The notes below the pieces were generated by a model. The model saw only the letters and a list, made by a program, of their open reading frames with translations, did not search any database and was not told the DNA's origin. Position numbers and translations under genes: made by a program. From the NCBI RefSeq assembly GCF_014762705.1, contig NZ_JABURL010000031.1:101985-165984 (forward strand): a DNA stretch of 64,000 nucleotides, read 5' to 3'. This document shows, one piece after another, positions 17,470 through 26,847 of the stretch; within the stretch, counting starts at the first letter, position 1; each line of letters starts with the position of its first letter. Source of the stretch: Cyclobacterium sp. GTDB lineage: Bacteria; Bacteroidota; Bacteroidia; Cytophagales; Cyclobacteriaceae.

Positions 17470-19359
17470 TTAAAATTCACGGATAATGGACAACTTTTTC
17501 TTCAACTTGTCTACTTCCTGCTCTGCTTTGTCAATTTTTTCCTCAAATTGGTCTTTCAATTTATCTGCCGTCTTGGAAGAAGCGAAAAACTCCAGGTTGT
17601 TACGCCATAAGGTAATGTTGTTTTCCAGATCCGAAATCTGTTTTCTAATGCCATGTTCTTTTTTATTCAACACCCTGTTGCTATTGGGATCTGCCTGCAG
17701 TTTGTTCAGGTTTAACCTGAAAAGAAAATCGTCCTTGCTTTCTCCCTCCAGGTCCAAATGGCTGAGGTAAGCATTCACCGCATCATTGAATTTTGAAGAT
17801 ATTTCCTTCATGTTCTTCCTTGGCACAAAACCAATCTCATTGAATTGCTGGATGAGCGTTTCCAAATGTTCCGGGCTAATGGCGTCCTTGTCCTTGGGGG
17901 CCTCCCTGATCTGCTCACAGACAGCCTCCTTGGCTGCCAGATTTTCTTCAAAGGCCTTGTTGGTTTCCTTATTGGCATTTCTGCGGTTATCGAAAAAGGT
18001 ATCGCAAGCCTTTTTGAACTTTCCATAAAGGTTGTCCCTAAACTTTTCAGGCAAAGGGCCCAACTCCTTCCAATCTTTCTGTAACTGGATCAGGTGATTG
18101 GAGGTCTCTTTCCAATCCGTACTTTCCAAATGGGATTCAGCATCTGCAATCAGCTTTTCTGCCTGCTCCTTGTTCTTATGCCTGATCTCATCCAATTCCT
18201 TGAAAAACTGATTTTTATGCTGGAAAAACTGCTTGAAAAGCCCCCAGAATGTTTTATTGATCTCTCTACCTGATTCCCGGGGAACAGGGCCGATGGCCTC
18301 CCACTCTTTCTGAATGGCCAGGATTTCTTTGGTTTTGTTATTCCAATCCCTTATTTTTTCCGCCTTGAATGCTTTAAAAGCATCCAGCTTTTCTATGAGT
18401 TTTACTTTTACATCCAGATTGGCTTTAAAAACCTCTTTCTGACTGTCGTAATACTCTTTTCTCTTGTTATAAATGGCATCTGATGCGCCTTTAAACCGCT
18501 GCCATAAAGCTTCTTGTTCCTCCCTGGGAACAGGCCCTATGTGCTTAAAGTCTTCATGAAGCTCGTTCAGCGATTTGATGGCTTCCTTGATTTCCTCTTG
18601 CTCTGCAAGGGCCTCTGCCTTTTCACAAAGCTCCAGTTTGCTTTCCAGATTTTTCTTTCTATCCAGCTCTTTCAGCTCAAAATAAATACTCCTGTTGTCG
18701 TAAAACCTGTCCATCAGGGCATTATAGGATGCCCAAAGATTTTTGTTTTGGTTATGGGGTACAGGTCCTATTTTCTTCCATTTTTCCTGGATTTCCTTGA
18801 TATCCTTTATGCTGTTGGTGGTTTCCTCGCCATCTACCAAGCCCCTCAGGCGGTCAAGAATCTCATTTTTTTCCTGTGCATTTTTTTCTTTGGACCGCTC
18901 TAATTCCCGGATCTGTTCGTGTCTTTTGTCTTTAAACTGCTGGTAGGTAGCAAAAAAATCCCGGTCTTCATCAGCACCCCGGTACTCGAATCCTTCTTCA
19001 TCCCCTCCATCAGCAACATATTGCTGGTGGGCCAGTTCTTTTTCTTTGTTGTAATATTCCTCGTAATGGTTTTTGATTTCCTGAACCAGCCCATCACTCT
19101 TAATGAAATTTTGTTGGCTGACAATATCCTTTAGGGCTTTGAGAAGCTGTGGCTTATCAAAATTGTTGTAATCAACCCCATCTTCCTCATGGTCCTCCTC
19201 TTCCGAGTCTTCAGCATCGTGATTTGCCTCATTCTCGGGAGTCTTTTCGGGTTTTTCCTCTTTTTCATCCACATTTGCTTCCACTCCTGATTCCTGGTTG
19301 TCCACCAGATCTTCAGTAACCTTGTCCTCTTTTGCGGACATTTCTTTATCCTTATCCAT
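17470..19359 (-). CDS. DUF349 repeat protein
   Basis: A 629-residue soluble protein. An acidic, low-complexity N-terminus (residues 1-65, many Glu/Asp) is followed by about five helical DUF349 repeats. Each repeat is marked by a W/F...IGPVPR-type motif (WKKIGPVPHNQN, FKHIGPVPREE, WEAIGPVPRES, WKELGPLPEKF, FNEIGFVPRKN). The C-terminus is a coiled coil (IDKAEQEVDKLKKKLS). Such proteins are common in Bacteroidota; the molecular role is not established as far as I know. The start is ATG at 19357-19359. Confidence 0.85.
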   Translation of the reverse strand: MDKDKEMSAKEDKVTEDLVDNQESGVEANVDEKEEKPEKTPENEANHDAEDSEEEDHEEDGVDYNNFDKPQLLKALKDIVSQQNFIKSDGLVQEIKNHYEEYYNKEKELAHQQYVADGGDEEGFEYRGADEDRDFFATYQQFKDKRHEQIRELERSKEKNAQEKNEILDRLRGLVDGEETTNSIKDIKEIQEKWKKIGPVPHNQNKNLWASYNALMDRFYDNRSIYFELKELDRKKNLESKLELCEKAEALAEQEEIKEAIKSLNELHEDFKHIGPVPREEQEALWQRFKGASDAIYNKRKEYYDSQKEVFKANLDVKVKLIEKLDAFKAFKAEKIRDWNNKTKEILAIQKEWEAIGPVPRESGREINKTFWGLFKQFFQHKNQFFKELDEIRHKNKEQAEKLIADAESHLESTDWKETSNHLIQLQKDWKELGPLPEKFRDNLYGKFKKACDTFFDNRRNANKETNKAFEENLAAKEAVCEQIREAPKDKDAISPEHLETLIQQFNEIGFVPRKNMKEISSKFNDAVNAYLSHLDLEGESKDDFLFRLNLNKLQADPNSNRVLNKKEHGIRKQISDLENNITLWRNNLEFFASSKTADKLKDQFEEKIDKAEQEVDKLKKKLSIIREF

Positions 19360-19417
19360 AATAGTGTAGTATTCCTGCGTAAATCAAACCATACTGAACA
19401 AAAGTAGCAATTTTGGG

Positions 19418-19987
19418 CTAATTAAGTCTTGGGTCAATGGGATAATTTGCCAAAACCTGGAAATCGCCTCCCATATTTTTCAATATCACCCGCCACAAAT
19501 CATCCGGTTCGGACTTGAATATATTTTTCACCTGTGCATTGTCACATACTATCCAGGTATTCTCAGTTAGTTCTTCCTTAAGCTGACCACTTTCCCAACC
19601 AGAATAACCGATAAAAAACCGGTAATCCGTCATATTGATCAGTCCCAATTTGTTTTTTTCAAGTAATTCGGAAAAACTCCCTCCCCACCAAAGCGTTTCT
19701 CCTAAAGAAATGCTGTTCTCTAACTGCTTCTCTCCCTGATAGATAAAGTGAAGGGTGTTTTGTTCTACCGGACCTCCCACGTATACTTCTTTGTCCAGCA
19801 ACTCACAATCTTCCAATAATTCATCCAATTTAAAAATAGAAAGTTTGTTCAACACCAAACCAAATGAGCCCAATTCGTTGTTTTCACACAATAGCACCAC
19901 CGAACGGACAAAATTTTCATCCTGCAGGAAAGGCTTTGAAATAAGCAGGCTTCCGGATTGAGGAGATATGTTAGATGGTGAATGCAT
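19418..19987 (-). CDS. YqgE/AlgH family protein
   Basis: A 189-residue protein of the UPF0301 (YqgE/AlgH) family. Typical elements are SGSLLISKPFLQDENFVRSVVLLC, then GSFGLVLNK, then VYVGGPVEQNTLHFIY, and a C-terminal GYSGWESGQLKEEL. The biochemical role is unknown; AlgH has been linked to regulation in pseudomonads. ATG 19987 is preferred over a TTG two codons upstream. It is divergent from pdxH. Confidence 0.85.
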   Translation of the reverse strand: MHSPSNISPQSGSLLISKPFLQDENFVRSVVLLCENNELGSFGLVLNKLSIFKLDELLEDCELLDKEVYVGGPVEQNTLHFIYQGEKQLENSISLGETLWWGGSFSELLEKNKLGLINMTDYRFFIGYSGWESGQLKEELTENTWIVCDNAQVKNIFKSEPDDLWRVILKNMGGDFQVLANYPIDPRLN

Positions 19988-20039
19988 TAACAATGATTTA
20001 TATGAGGCTTTAATTTAAAAGAAAAAAATTTAAATACAA

Positions 20040-20047
20040 TATATTTG
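20040..20047 (+). promoter_or_regulatory. Candidate -7 element for pdxH inside a palindrome
   Basis: TATATTTG matches TAnnTTTG, 36 bases before the pdxH ATG. It sits in an inverted repeat, AATACA-N7-TGTATT. No exact TTTG is found at -33. It could be an operator in the intergenic region shared with the divergent YqgE gene. Confidence 0.4.
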
Positions 20048-20083
20048 TATTCTTAAATTAATTTTCTGATTTAATTTGAAAAA

Positions 20084-20719
20084 ATGGAATTAGCAGACAT
20101 AAGAAAGGATTATTCTTCCAAATCTTTAGATATAAAAGGGATGAATCCTAATCCATTAGAACAATTCAAGTTGTGGCTATCCAATGCACTTTCCGCAGCT
20201 GTCAATGAGCCCACTGCCATGCACCTGAGCACTGTAAACAAAGCGATGAAACCTTCCGGCAGGATTGTTTTGCTGAAGGGAGTGGACGAGGGATTTGTTT
20301 TTTTTACCAACTATTCCAGCCAAAAGGGCCTTCACCTCTCCGAAAACCCATTTGCTGCCCTTACATTTTTCTGGCCTGAATTGGAAAGACAAGTAAGGGT
20401 ATCCGGAAAAGTAACCAAAATACCGGCAGAAGAATCTGATGCCTATTTTCTTAGCAGACCAAAGGAAAGCCAGATCGGGGCATGGGCAAGCCCTCAAAGC
20501 CAGGTAATTCCGGACAGGGATTTTTTGGAAAAAAATCTGGCCAATACCGTGGAAAGGTTTCAGGGAGAACCCTTAAAAAGACCGGAAACCTGGGGAGGGT
20601 TCAGGTTGATGGCTGATGAAATTGAGTTTTGGCAGGGCAGGCCCGCTCGTCTGCACGACCGGGTCAGGTATGTCCTCTCCGGGAATAAGGAATGGAAAAT
20701 GGAAAGACTGGCCCCATAA
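20084..20719 (+). CDS. pdxH: Pyridoxamine 5'-phosphate oxidase
   Basis: A 211-residue FMN enzyme that oxidises pyridoxamine or pyridoxine 5'-phosphate to pyridoxal 5'-phosphate, the last step of B6 synthesis and salvage. Family signatures are PSGRIVLLKGVDEGFVFFTNY, then SQKGLHLSENPFAALTFFWP, RQVRVSGKV, and the C-terminal PRE-like FWQGRPARLHDRVRY (normally FWQGRxxRLHDR). The length and domain order are normal for the family. It is monocistronic, with the tandem palindromic repeats downstream. Confidence 0.97.
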   Translation: MELADIRKDYSSKSLDIKGMNPNPLEQFKLWLSNALSAAVNEPTAMHLSTVNKAMKPSGRIVLLKGVDEGFVFFTNYSSQKGLHLSENPFAALTFFWPELERQVRVSGKVTKIPAEESDAYFLSRPKESQIGAWASPQSQVIPDRDFLEKNLANTVERFQGEPLKRPETWGGFRLMADEIEFWQGRPARLHDRVRYVLSGNKEWKMERLAP

Positions 20720-20790
20720 AATAGAACTATTCCCGCAATGCATTAAGGTTGTTTCGCCGGGGAAAATAATAGTGATCTTTTAAAAAAAAA

Positions 20791-21155
20791 CCCTATAAGC
20801 AATAGAAGGACATATAAGGTTTTTTTTGATCTTTGCCCTGCAATCCCCGGTAATCATGATGGACTCACTACAGTAAGGCTCAGATTTCCAGAATTTTTTC
20901 CTGATTGCAGTACTACCTTATATGCTCTTAAATGTCTAATATGGTTAAAAAAAAGGAACCATATAAGGAATAGAAGGACATATAAGGTTTTTTTTTGATC
21001 CTTGCCCTGCAATCCCAGGTAAACATGATGGACTCACCACAAGAAGGCTCAGATTTCCAGGGTTTTTTTCCTGATTGCAGTACTACCTTATATGCCCTTA
21101 CATGTCTTATATGGTTTAAAAAAAGAACCATAGAAGGAATAGAAGAACATATAAG
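20791..21155. repeat. Tandem 168-bp nested-palindrome repeat, two full copies and a partial third
   Basis: Two similar units start near 20791 and 20957, and a third, truncated unit near 21125; the spacing of the shared aatagaagga is 168-169 bases. Each unit has outer inverted arms (CATATAAGG...CCTTATATG, with an imperfect extension to about 32 bases) and inner inverted arms (CTGCAATC...GATTGCAG). The transcript would therefore fold into one long hairpin on either strand. It contains no ORF. It lies between the convergent pdxH and bshB1 genes. Confidence 0.75.
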
Positions 21156-21180
21156 AAGTGACTATATTAAAGTCAGCATT

Positions 21181-21897
21181 TTACAACAAATCAAATAGAT
21201 TTCTTAGCCCGGGCACACGCTCTACGGTAAATCCTTCTCCGTATTTTACATTGATTTTATGGCCCATTTCCCGACTTCTGGCTTCTATAAAATCCAGAAA
21301 ATCTGGCCTGGAAATAAAACTCTCCGGCTCTTCGGATTGGGGATCGTAAAACTGGGACTGGAAAGCTAGGATGCTCTCCTTTTTTACGTTCCAGTAGGAA
21401 GAAATATCCACCACCAAATCGGGCTCGATGTAATTGTTCTGGATGTAATGGTAAATGGTTTTGGGCCGCCAGGCTTGCTGGGCTTCCCCATCCAATTCTG
21501 TCTCCAATTTTCTAAGACCGCTGATAAAACAGGCATGAGATGCCAAACTTCCTCCTTTACCATGATCAGGATGGCGGTCGGTCACAGCATTGGCAAGCAC
21601 GATCTCGGGGCGGTATTTTCTGATTATCCTTGCAATGGCTATCTGATGGTCCTTATCATCCTGAAAAAAAACATCTTTAAATCCCAGGTTTTCCCTGGCA
21701 CTTAAACCCATTATTTTTGCTGCCTTATCCGATTCTTCCAGCCGAATCGCCGGAGTGCCCCTGGTCCCCATTTCTCCCTGAGTCAAGTCCAGCACTCCTA
21801 CTTTATACCCTTGTTCCACATGTGATGCCAGTGTCCCGCTACAGGATAGTTCGGCATCATCCGGATGCGAAGCAATGGCCAATATATCCAATTTCAT
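21181..21897 (-). CDS. bshB1: Bacillithiol biosynthesis deacetylase BshB1
   Basis: A 238-residue zinc-dependent LmbE/PIG-L-type deacetylase that removes the acetyl group from GlcNAc-malate in bacillithiol synthesis. The zinc motif is ASHPDDAEL near the N-terminus. DLTQGEMGTRG and TDRHPDHGKG are typical BshB1 motifs. The length is normal. Its start codon lies in a short sequence (TTTAAACACATGAAAT-like) that recurs twice upstream. Confidence 0.93.
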   Translation of the reverse strand: MKLDILAIASHPDDAELSCSGTLASHVEQGYKVGVLDLTQGEMGTRGTPAIRLEESDKAAKIMGLSARENLGFKDVFFQDDKDHQIAIARIIRKYRPEIVLANAVTDRHPDHGKGGSLASHACFISGLRKLETELDGEAQQAWRPKTIYHYIQNNYIEPDLVVDISSYWNVKKESILAFQSQFYDPQSEEPESFISRPDFLDFIEARSREMGHKINVKYGEGFTVERVPGLRNLFDLL

Positions 21898-22126
21898 GTG
21901 TTTATAATTTGTTTTTAATAAGCCACCCCGATTAGTCGGGGCAGGCTATTGAATCTTTGACGATTAAAATAATCATTGCCCTGTGTGTTTAATGATGATT
22001 TTAATCGTGCCGATTTCATGTGTTTAAATTTGTTTCTTAATGGTCACATGGAATCTCGCATGCTTAATAATCATCTCAGTGTGTGACGCTCTCGTCATGC
22101 TCGATTTCATGTGTTTAAATTTTATT
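21885..22126. repeat. Three copies of a 25-bp sequence including the bshB1 start region
   Basis: GATTTCATGTGTTTAAATTTG-like sequence occurs near 21891, 22013 and 22104 (forward strand); the first copy contains the bshB1 ATG. Preceding segments (CGTGCC or CATGCTC before gatttcat, GTGTGT, AATAATCAT) also match between copies 2 and 3, so the larger unit is about 90 bp and degenerate. The small ORFs opening at copies 2 and 3 are 34 and 28 codons and look non-coding. A 16-bp stem with one mismatch (GATTAAAATAATCATT / AATGATGATTTTAATC) lies at 21961-22006. Nothing else is seen in this 317-bp gap. Confidence 0.55.
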
Positions 22127-22214
22127 TATTTTCGGCCATAATTTATCCCACTCCCCAAGTGGAGAGATAGCCTGCCTACCTGTCTGATGGCTTAAAACCG
22201 TCAGACAGGTGGGG

Positions 22215-23153
22215 CTATTCCTGAGCGGAAAGAAACCTTTCCGCATCCAGGGCAGCCATACAGCCTGTTCCGGCGGCAGTAACTGCCTGTCGGTATTCGT
22301 GATCCTGAGCATCTCCACAGGCATAAACACCCGGGACATTGGTTTTGGTACTACCCGGTTTGGTCAGTATGTATCCGTTTTGATCCATATCTATCAGGCC
22401 AGCAAAAATACCAGTATTTGGTTGGTGACCTATGGCTACAAAAAAGGCTTCCACATCCAGCACCTTTTCCACGCCGGTTTGGTTGTTTTTCACCCTTACG
22501 CCATTGACCTCTTCCTCTCCCAATATTTCTTCCGTCTCATGGTTCCAGAGAATTTCTATTTTAGGGTTGTTCATCACCCTTTTCTGCATGATCTGGGAAG
22601 CCCGGAGTTCGTCTCTTCTCACCAGCATATAGACCTTCTTGCAAATATTTGCCAGGTAACTGGCCTCTTCACAGGCGGTATCACCACCACCAACGATGGC
22701 CACATCCTTTCCCCTGAAGAAAAACCCGTCACAGACCGCACAAGCCGAAACTCCCTTGCCATTGAGTCTGGTCTCACTTTCTATTCCCAGCCATTTGGCC
22801 GAGGCTCCTGTAGAAATGATCACTGTCTCCGCAAGAATGGTTTTGCTTTCATCTACCACGACTTTATAGGGTCGCTTGCTGAAATCCACCTGGCTTACCA
22901 CTCCGTACCTGACTTCTGTACCAAAACGTTCTGCCTGTTTTCTGAAATCTTCCATCATTTGGGGTCCCATCACCCCATCCGGATACCCCGGATAATTTTC
23001 CACATCATTGGTAATGGTAAGCTGGCCTCCAGGTTGAATGCCGGTATACAATACAGGTGATAATCCCGCTCTGGAAGCATAGATGGCAGCAGTATAGCCT
23101 GCCGGTCCTGACCCTACGATAAGGACTTTTATAGTTTCGGTCTCCTGACTCAT
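22215..23153 (-). CDS. trxB: Thioredoxin-disulfide reductase
   Basis: A 312-residue FAD/NADPH enzyme that reduces thioredoxin. It has an N-terminal FAD motif (VGSGPAGYTAAIYASRAGL), the redox-active CAVCDG, a central NADPH motif (VAIVGGGDTACEEA) and a C-terminal FAD motif (GVYACGDAQD). The length fits the low-molecular-weight bacterial type. It is downstream of the rpoD terminator and likely has its own promoter. Confidence 0.96.
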   Translation of the reverse strand: MSQETETIKVLIVGSGPAGYTAAIYASRAGLSPVLYTGIQPGGQLTITNDVENYPGYPDGVMGPQMMEDFRKQAERFGTEVRYGVVSQVDFSKRPYKVVVDESKTILAETVIISTGASAKWLGIESETRLNGKGVSACAVCDGFFFRGKDVAIVGGGDTACEEASYLANICKKVYMLVRRDELRASQIMQKRVMNNPKIEILWNHETEEILGEEEVNGVRVKNNQTGVEKVLDVEAFFVAIGHQPNTGIFAGLIDMDQNGYILTKPGSTKTNVPGVYACGDAQDHEYRQAVTAAGTGCMAALDAERFLSAQE

Positions 23154-23258
23154 TATATTAGGTATTAATCAATTATATTAAATTTCAATGGTTATGCCAT
23201 ACTAACAAAATATAAAAACAAAAAAGTTTAAAAATCATTATAAAAATTCTATTTATAC

Positions 23259-23285
23259 AAAAAAAGGGCCTGCTGCCCTTTTTAA
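23259..23285 (-). terminator. Rho-independent terminator of rpoD
   Basis: AAAAGGGC-CTGCT-GCCCTTTT forms an 8-bp stem flanked by A and T runs, 22 bases after the rpoD stop. Seven T follow the stem on the minus strand. Confidence 0.85.
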
Positions 23286-23306
23286 TATTTTACTACAATG
23301 CAGGAA

Positions 23307-24170
23307 TTAACCCAGATAGGGTTTCAACGTTTTACTCCTGCTTGTATGCCTCAGTCTCCTGATCGCCTTTTCCTTGATTTGTCTGACCCGCTCACGAGTC
23401 AGGTTAAACTTCTCCCCTATTTCTTCCAGCGTCATGGCATGTTCTCCATTCAGTCCAAAATAAAGTGTAATTACATCTGCTTCTCTCTGGGTAAGTGTTG
23501 ACAGGGCGCGTTGCACTTCCTTTCGCAAGGAATCGTTCATTAAACCATCATCTGGCTTAATTTCCCCGTCGTTCTCCAGTACATCCAGCAGGCTGTTTTC
23601 TTCTCCTTGAACAAATGGCGCATCCATGGATACATGTCTGCCAGAAATCTTCATGGTATCTACCACTTCTCCGGCGGTAACTTCCAGGACTTCCGCCAAT
23701 TCCTCAGGAGAAGGCTCTCTTTCGAATTTTTGCTCCAATTCGGAAAAGGTTTTACTGATTTTATTCAGAGAACCAACCCTGTTCAGAGGTAACCTGACAA
23801 TCCTGGATTGCTCGGCCAAAGCCTGAAGAATCGATTGACGAATCCACCAAACAGCATAAGAGATGAATTTAAAACCGCGGGTCTCATCAAAACGCTGGGC
23901 AGCTTTGATCAAACCCAGATTTCCTTCGTTGATCAGGTCGCCCAGAGACAAACCCTGATTTTGATATTGCTTGGCAACGGAGACAACAAATCGCAAATTG
24001 GCCTTGGTCAATTTTTCTAGAGCAAGCTGGTCGCCCTCTCTGATTCTTTTGGCCAAAACCACTTCTTCGTCTGCTGTCAATAGATCTACCTTACCTATCT
24101 CTTGAAGGTATTTGTCCAGAGATTGACTCTCCCTGTTGGTAATCTGTTTACTGATTTTAAGCTGCCTCAT
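23307..24170 (-). CDS. rpoD: Primary RNA polymerase sigma factor (sigma-70/SigA)
   Basis: A 287-residue sigma factor of the short Bacteroidota primary type, lacking a long region 1.1. Seen are region 1.2 ([27 protein letters not shown]), region 2 ([31 protein letters not shown], then [21 protein letters not shown]), region 3, and the region 4 HTH ([28 protein letters not shown]). It would recognise the TTTG/TAnnTTTG promoters found elsewhere in the window. Confidence 0.95.
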   Translation of the reverse strand: MRQLKISKQITNRESQSLDKYLQEIGKVDLLTADEEVVLAKRIREGDQLALEKLTKANLRFVVSVAKQYQNQGLSLGDLINEGNLGLIKAAQRFDETRGFKFISYAVWWIRQSILQALAEQSRIVRLPLNRVGSLNKISKTFSELEQKFEREPSPEELAEVLEVTAGEVVDTMKISGRHVSMDAPFVQGEENSLLDVLENDGEIKPDDGLMNDSLRKEVQRALSTLTQREADVITLYFGLNGEHAMTLEEIGEKFNLTRERVRQIKEKAIRRLRHTSRSKTLKPYLG

Positions 24171-24208
24171 TCAATTGTATCTATTATTTTTTAACGCATT
24201 TATAACAG

Positions 24209-24265
24209 AAGTTTCCTGAAAATAAGTTCAATTTTTATAAATTGATCTAAATTTTCAGGAAACTT
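24209..24265. repeat. Long inverted repeat between pnp and rpoD
   Basis: A perfect 15-bp inverted repeat (AAGTTTCCTGAAAAT / ATTTTCAGGAAACTT) with additional inner complementarity (TCAATTT/AAATTGA), starting 6 bases after the pnp stop. There is no T run, so it may be an mRNA-stabilising or processing hairpin, or an atypical terminator between the two genes. Confidence 0.65.
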
Positions 24266-24270
24266 TCAGC

Positions 24271-26406
24271 TTATTTATCTTTTTTTTCTGGTTTTGGCAG
24301 CAAAGCTTTTCTGGACAACTTGAATTTGCCCGTCTTTTTATCAACATCTATAAGTTTAACAGCAATTTCCTCGCCAGATTCCAATACTCCATCCATGGAT
24401 TCAAGCCGCTCCCATTTGATCTCGGAGATATGCAACAGGCCATCTTTGCCAGGCATAAATTCTACAAAGGCTCCGAAAGGCATGATGTTTTTCACTTTTC
24501 CAGTATATACTTCACCTATTTCAGGTTGGGCTACAATGGATTTGATCCTGGCCACGGCACTGTCCATGGCCTCCTGGTTATTGGAAAAGACATTGATCTT
24601 ACCCACATTATCAACTTCTTCAATGATAATGGTAGCTCCTGTGTCTTTTTGGATTTCCTGGATCACTTTTCCTCCTGGACCTATTACCGCACCGATCAAC
24701 TCTTTAGGAATCTGCATGTTGTAGGACCTTGGGGCATGAGGTTTGAATTCTCCCCTTGGTTCAGACAAAGTCTTATTGATTTCATCCAGAATATGTAATC
24801 TTCCTTTTTTGGCCTGGTACAATGCTTCTTTCAACACATTGTAATCCAACCCTTCCACTTTGAGGTCCATCTGACAGGCTGTAATACCTTTAGCGGTACC
24901 TGTCACTTTAAAATCCATGTCTCCCAAATGATCTTCATCACCAAGGATATCGGAAAGAATGGTGTAATCTCCTGATTTGGAATCAGAAATCATACCCATG
25001 GCAATGCCCGTTACCGGCGCTTTTATGGGAATACCTGCATCCATCAGAGCCAGGGAACCCGCACAGACCGTAGCCATGGATGAGGAACCGTTGGATTCAA
25101 GGATATCAGAAACTATTCGTATGGTATAAGGGTTATCGGCATCAGGAGGCAATACTTTTTTCAAAGCCCGCATGGCCAGGTTGCCATGGCCTACTTCCCT
25201 TCTTCCCGGACCTCGATTGATTTTTACTTCTCCTGTGGAAAATCCGGGGAAATTGTAATGCAAATAAAATTTATTATAGCCGGAATGTACGGCGCCATCC
25301 ACCATTTGTTCGTCCAGCTTTGTACCCAGAGTACAAGTGGTGATGGATTGGGTTTCGCCTCTGGTAAATACAGCCGAGCCATGTGCGGAGGGCAGGTAAT
25401 CTACTACAGACCATATAGGTCGGATTTCATCCGGGTTTCTTCCATCCAGCCTTTTCTTTTCCTTGAGGGTGAAATTCCTGGCTGCTTCTTTGTGTACCTT
25501 TCCAAAATACCTGCCGATCAAACCCTCATCATATTCATGCTCTTCACCCAGACTTTCTACAAAAGCCTCTTTAATGGCCTTGATCAAATCTGTACGCTCC
25601 TGCTTATTGGCAATCTGCCTGCTAACAACATCATAAAGCTTGTCATACAGTTCGGCTTTCATTTTCTCGAACAAAGCCTCGTCATTGACCTCATGGCTGT
25701 ATTCTCTCTTCACTTCTTTTCCGACCATTTTGGTCAGTTCCTTCTGCACCTGACAGTGCCTTTTTAATTCTTCGTGAGCAAATTGAAGGGCTTCAACCAT
25801 CTCATCTTCAGAAATTTCGTCACCTTCTCCTTCTACCATCAGGATGAAATCCTCCGATCCGGCAACGATGAGCTCCATTGTTGCCCGTTCCAGATCAGCG
25901 GGCTTGGGGTTTATAACAAATGAACCATCTATCTTGGCCACACGAACTTCTGAAATGGGCCCATTAAAGGGAATATCGGATACCGCCAAAGCAGCTGATG
26001 CCGCCAATCCTGCAAGGCAATCAGGCAACACTTCCTCATCGGAAGACATCAAGGTAATGGTAATGTTGGTATCTGCATGGTAATCGTCCGGGAAAATAGG
26101 CCTGATGGCCCGGTCTACCATCCTGCTGATCAATATTTCATAATCTGATAACCGGCCTTCCCGTTTTAAAAATCCTCCCGGTATTTTTCCGGAGGCCGCA
26201 AATTTTTCCTGATAGTCCACTGACATGGGGAGAAAATCCACCCCTTCTCCAGCTTCTTTTTTGGTTACTACTGTAGCCAGCAACATGGATTTACCCATTT
26301 TGACCATGACTGCCCCATCAGCCTGTTTGGCTAAGGCTCCTGTTTCAATAATGATTTCCCTACCATCTTCAAGGGTGATGGTTTTTGAAATTGAATTTGG
26401 TAACAT
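24271..26406 (-). CDS. pnp: Polyribonucleotide nucleotidyltransferase (PNPase)
   Basis: A 711-residue 3'-5' phosphorolytic exoribonuclease. It has two RNase PH domains ([27 protein letters not shown]; then [52 protein letters not shown]), a KH domain ([20 protein letters not shown]) and an S1 domain ([33 protein letters not shown]). The length is normal. It follows rpsO on the same strand, the order conserved in many bacteria. Confidence 0.97.
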   Translation of the reverse strand: MLPNSISKTITLEDGREIIIETGALAKQADGAVMVKMGKSMLLATVVTKKEAGEGVDFLPMSVDYQEKFAASGKIPGGFLKREGRLSDYEILISRMVDRAIRPIFPDDYHADTNITITLMSSDEEVLPDCLAGLAASAALAVSDIPFNGPISEVRVAKIDGSFVINPKPADLERATMELIVAGSEDFILMVEGEGDEISEDEMVEALQFAHEELKRHCQVQKELTKMVGKEVKREYSHEVNDEALFEKMKAELYDKLYDVVSRQIANKQERTDLIKAIKEAFVESLGEEHEYDEGLIGRYFGKVHKEAARNFTLKEKKRLDGRNPDEIRPIWSVVDYLPSAHGSAVFTRGETQSITTCTLGTKLDEQMVDGAVHSGYNKFYLHYNFPGFSTGEVKINRGPGRREVGHGNLAMRALKKVLPPDADNPYTIRIVSDILESNGSSSMATVCAGSLALMDAGIPIKAPVTGIAMGMISDSKSGDYTILSDILGDEDHLGDMDFKVTGTAKGITACQMDLKVEGLDYNVLKEALYQAKKGRLHILDEINKTLSEPRGEFKPHAPRSYNMQIPKELIGAVIGPGGKVIQEIQKDTGATIIIEEVDNVGKINVFSNNQEAMDSAVARIKSIVAQPEIGEVYTGKVKNIMPFGAFVEFMPGKDGLLHISEIKWERLESMDGVLESGEEIAVKLIDVDKKTGKFKLSRKALLPKPEKKDK

Positions 26407-26476
26407 AAATTTTTGATTCTATATAAGGTATAGTTGTAAAAGTAAGGCTTAATAACAGAAGGTAGCAAAAAAGTAA

Positions 26477-26497
26477 GGTTCCCTAAAAAAGGGAACC
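26477..26497 (-). terminator. Hairpin between rpsO and pnp
   Basis: On the minus strand, GGTTCCC and GGGAACC (8 bp with the closing A-T pair) enclose a five-base loop, followed by TTAC and six T. It lies 11 bases after the rpsO stop. It may be a partial terminator or, as in E. coli rpsO-pnp, an RNA processing site. Confidence 0.65.
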
Positions 26498-26508
26498 CCA
26501 CATGGCTG

Positions 26509-26784
26509 TTATTTACGGATACCCAGGTCTGAAATGACAGCCCTGTATCTCTCAATATCGATCTTTATCAGGTAATTCAGCAGTCGCCTTCTTTTACCTA
26601 CCAATTTTAACAGCCCTTTCCTGGAGGAGTGGTCTTTTTTATTGGTCTTCAAATGTTCCGTCAGATGCTGTATCCTGTAAGTGAATAAGGCAATTTGTGA
26701 TTCAGGAGACCCTGTATCTTGTTCCGACTTCAACCGACCATGATTCTTGAATAGTTCTTCTTTCTTTTCTTTCGCTAAATACAT
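26509..26784 (-). CDS. rpsO: 30S ribosomal protein S15
   Basis: A 91-residue primary 16S rRNA-binding protein of the small subunit platform. Typical segments are [50 protein letters not shown], seen here in pieces. A TACCTTTG promoter -7 element lies at 26824-26831, 40 bases upstream. Confidence 0.97.
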   Translation of the reverse strand: MYLAKEKKEELFKNHGRLKSEQDTGSPESQIALFTYRIQHLTEHLKTNKKDHSSRKGLLKLVGKRRRLLNYLIKIDIERYRAVISDLGIRK

Positions 26785-26823
26785 GCTTAGTCAAATATGA
26801 TGTAAATTTTTTTAAAACAAAGA

Positions 26824-26831
26824 CAAAGGTA
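26824..26831 (-). promoter_or_regulatory. Candidate -7 element of the rpsO promoter
   Basis: TACCTTTG on the minus strand matches TAnnTTTG, 40 bases before the rpsO ATG. A T-rich -33 region is present, but no exact TTTG. Confidence 0.45.
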
Positions 26832-26847
26832 GCAGTTTTATTCGAAT

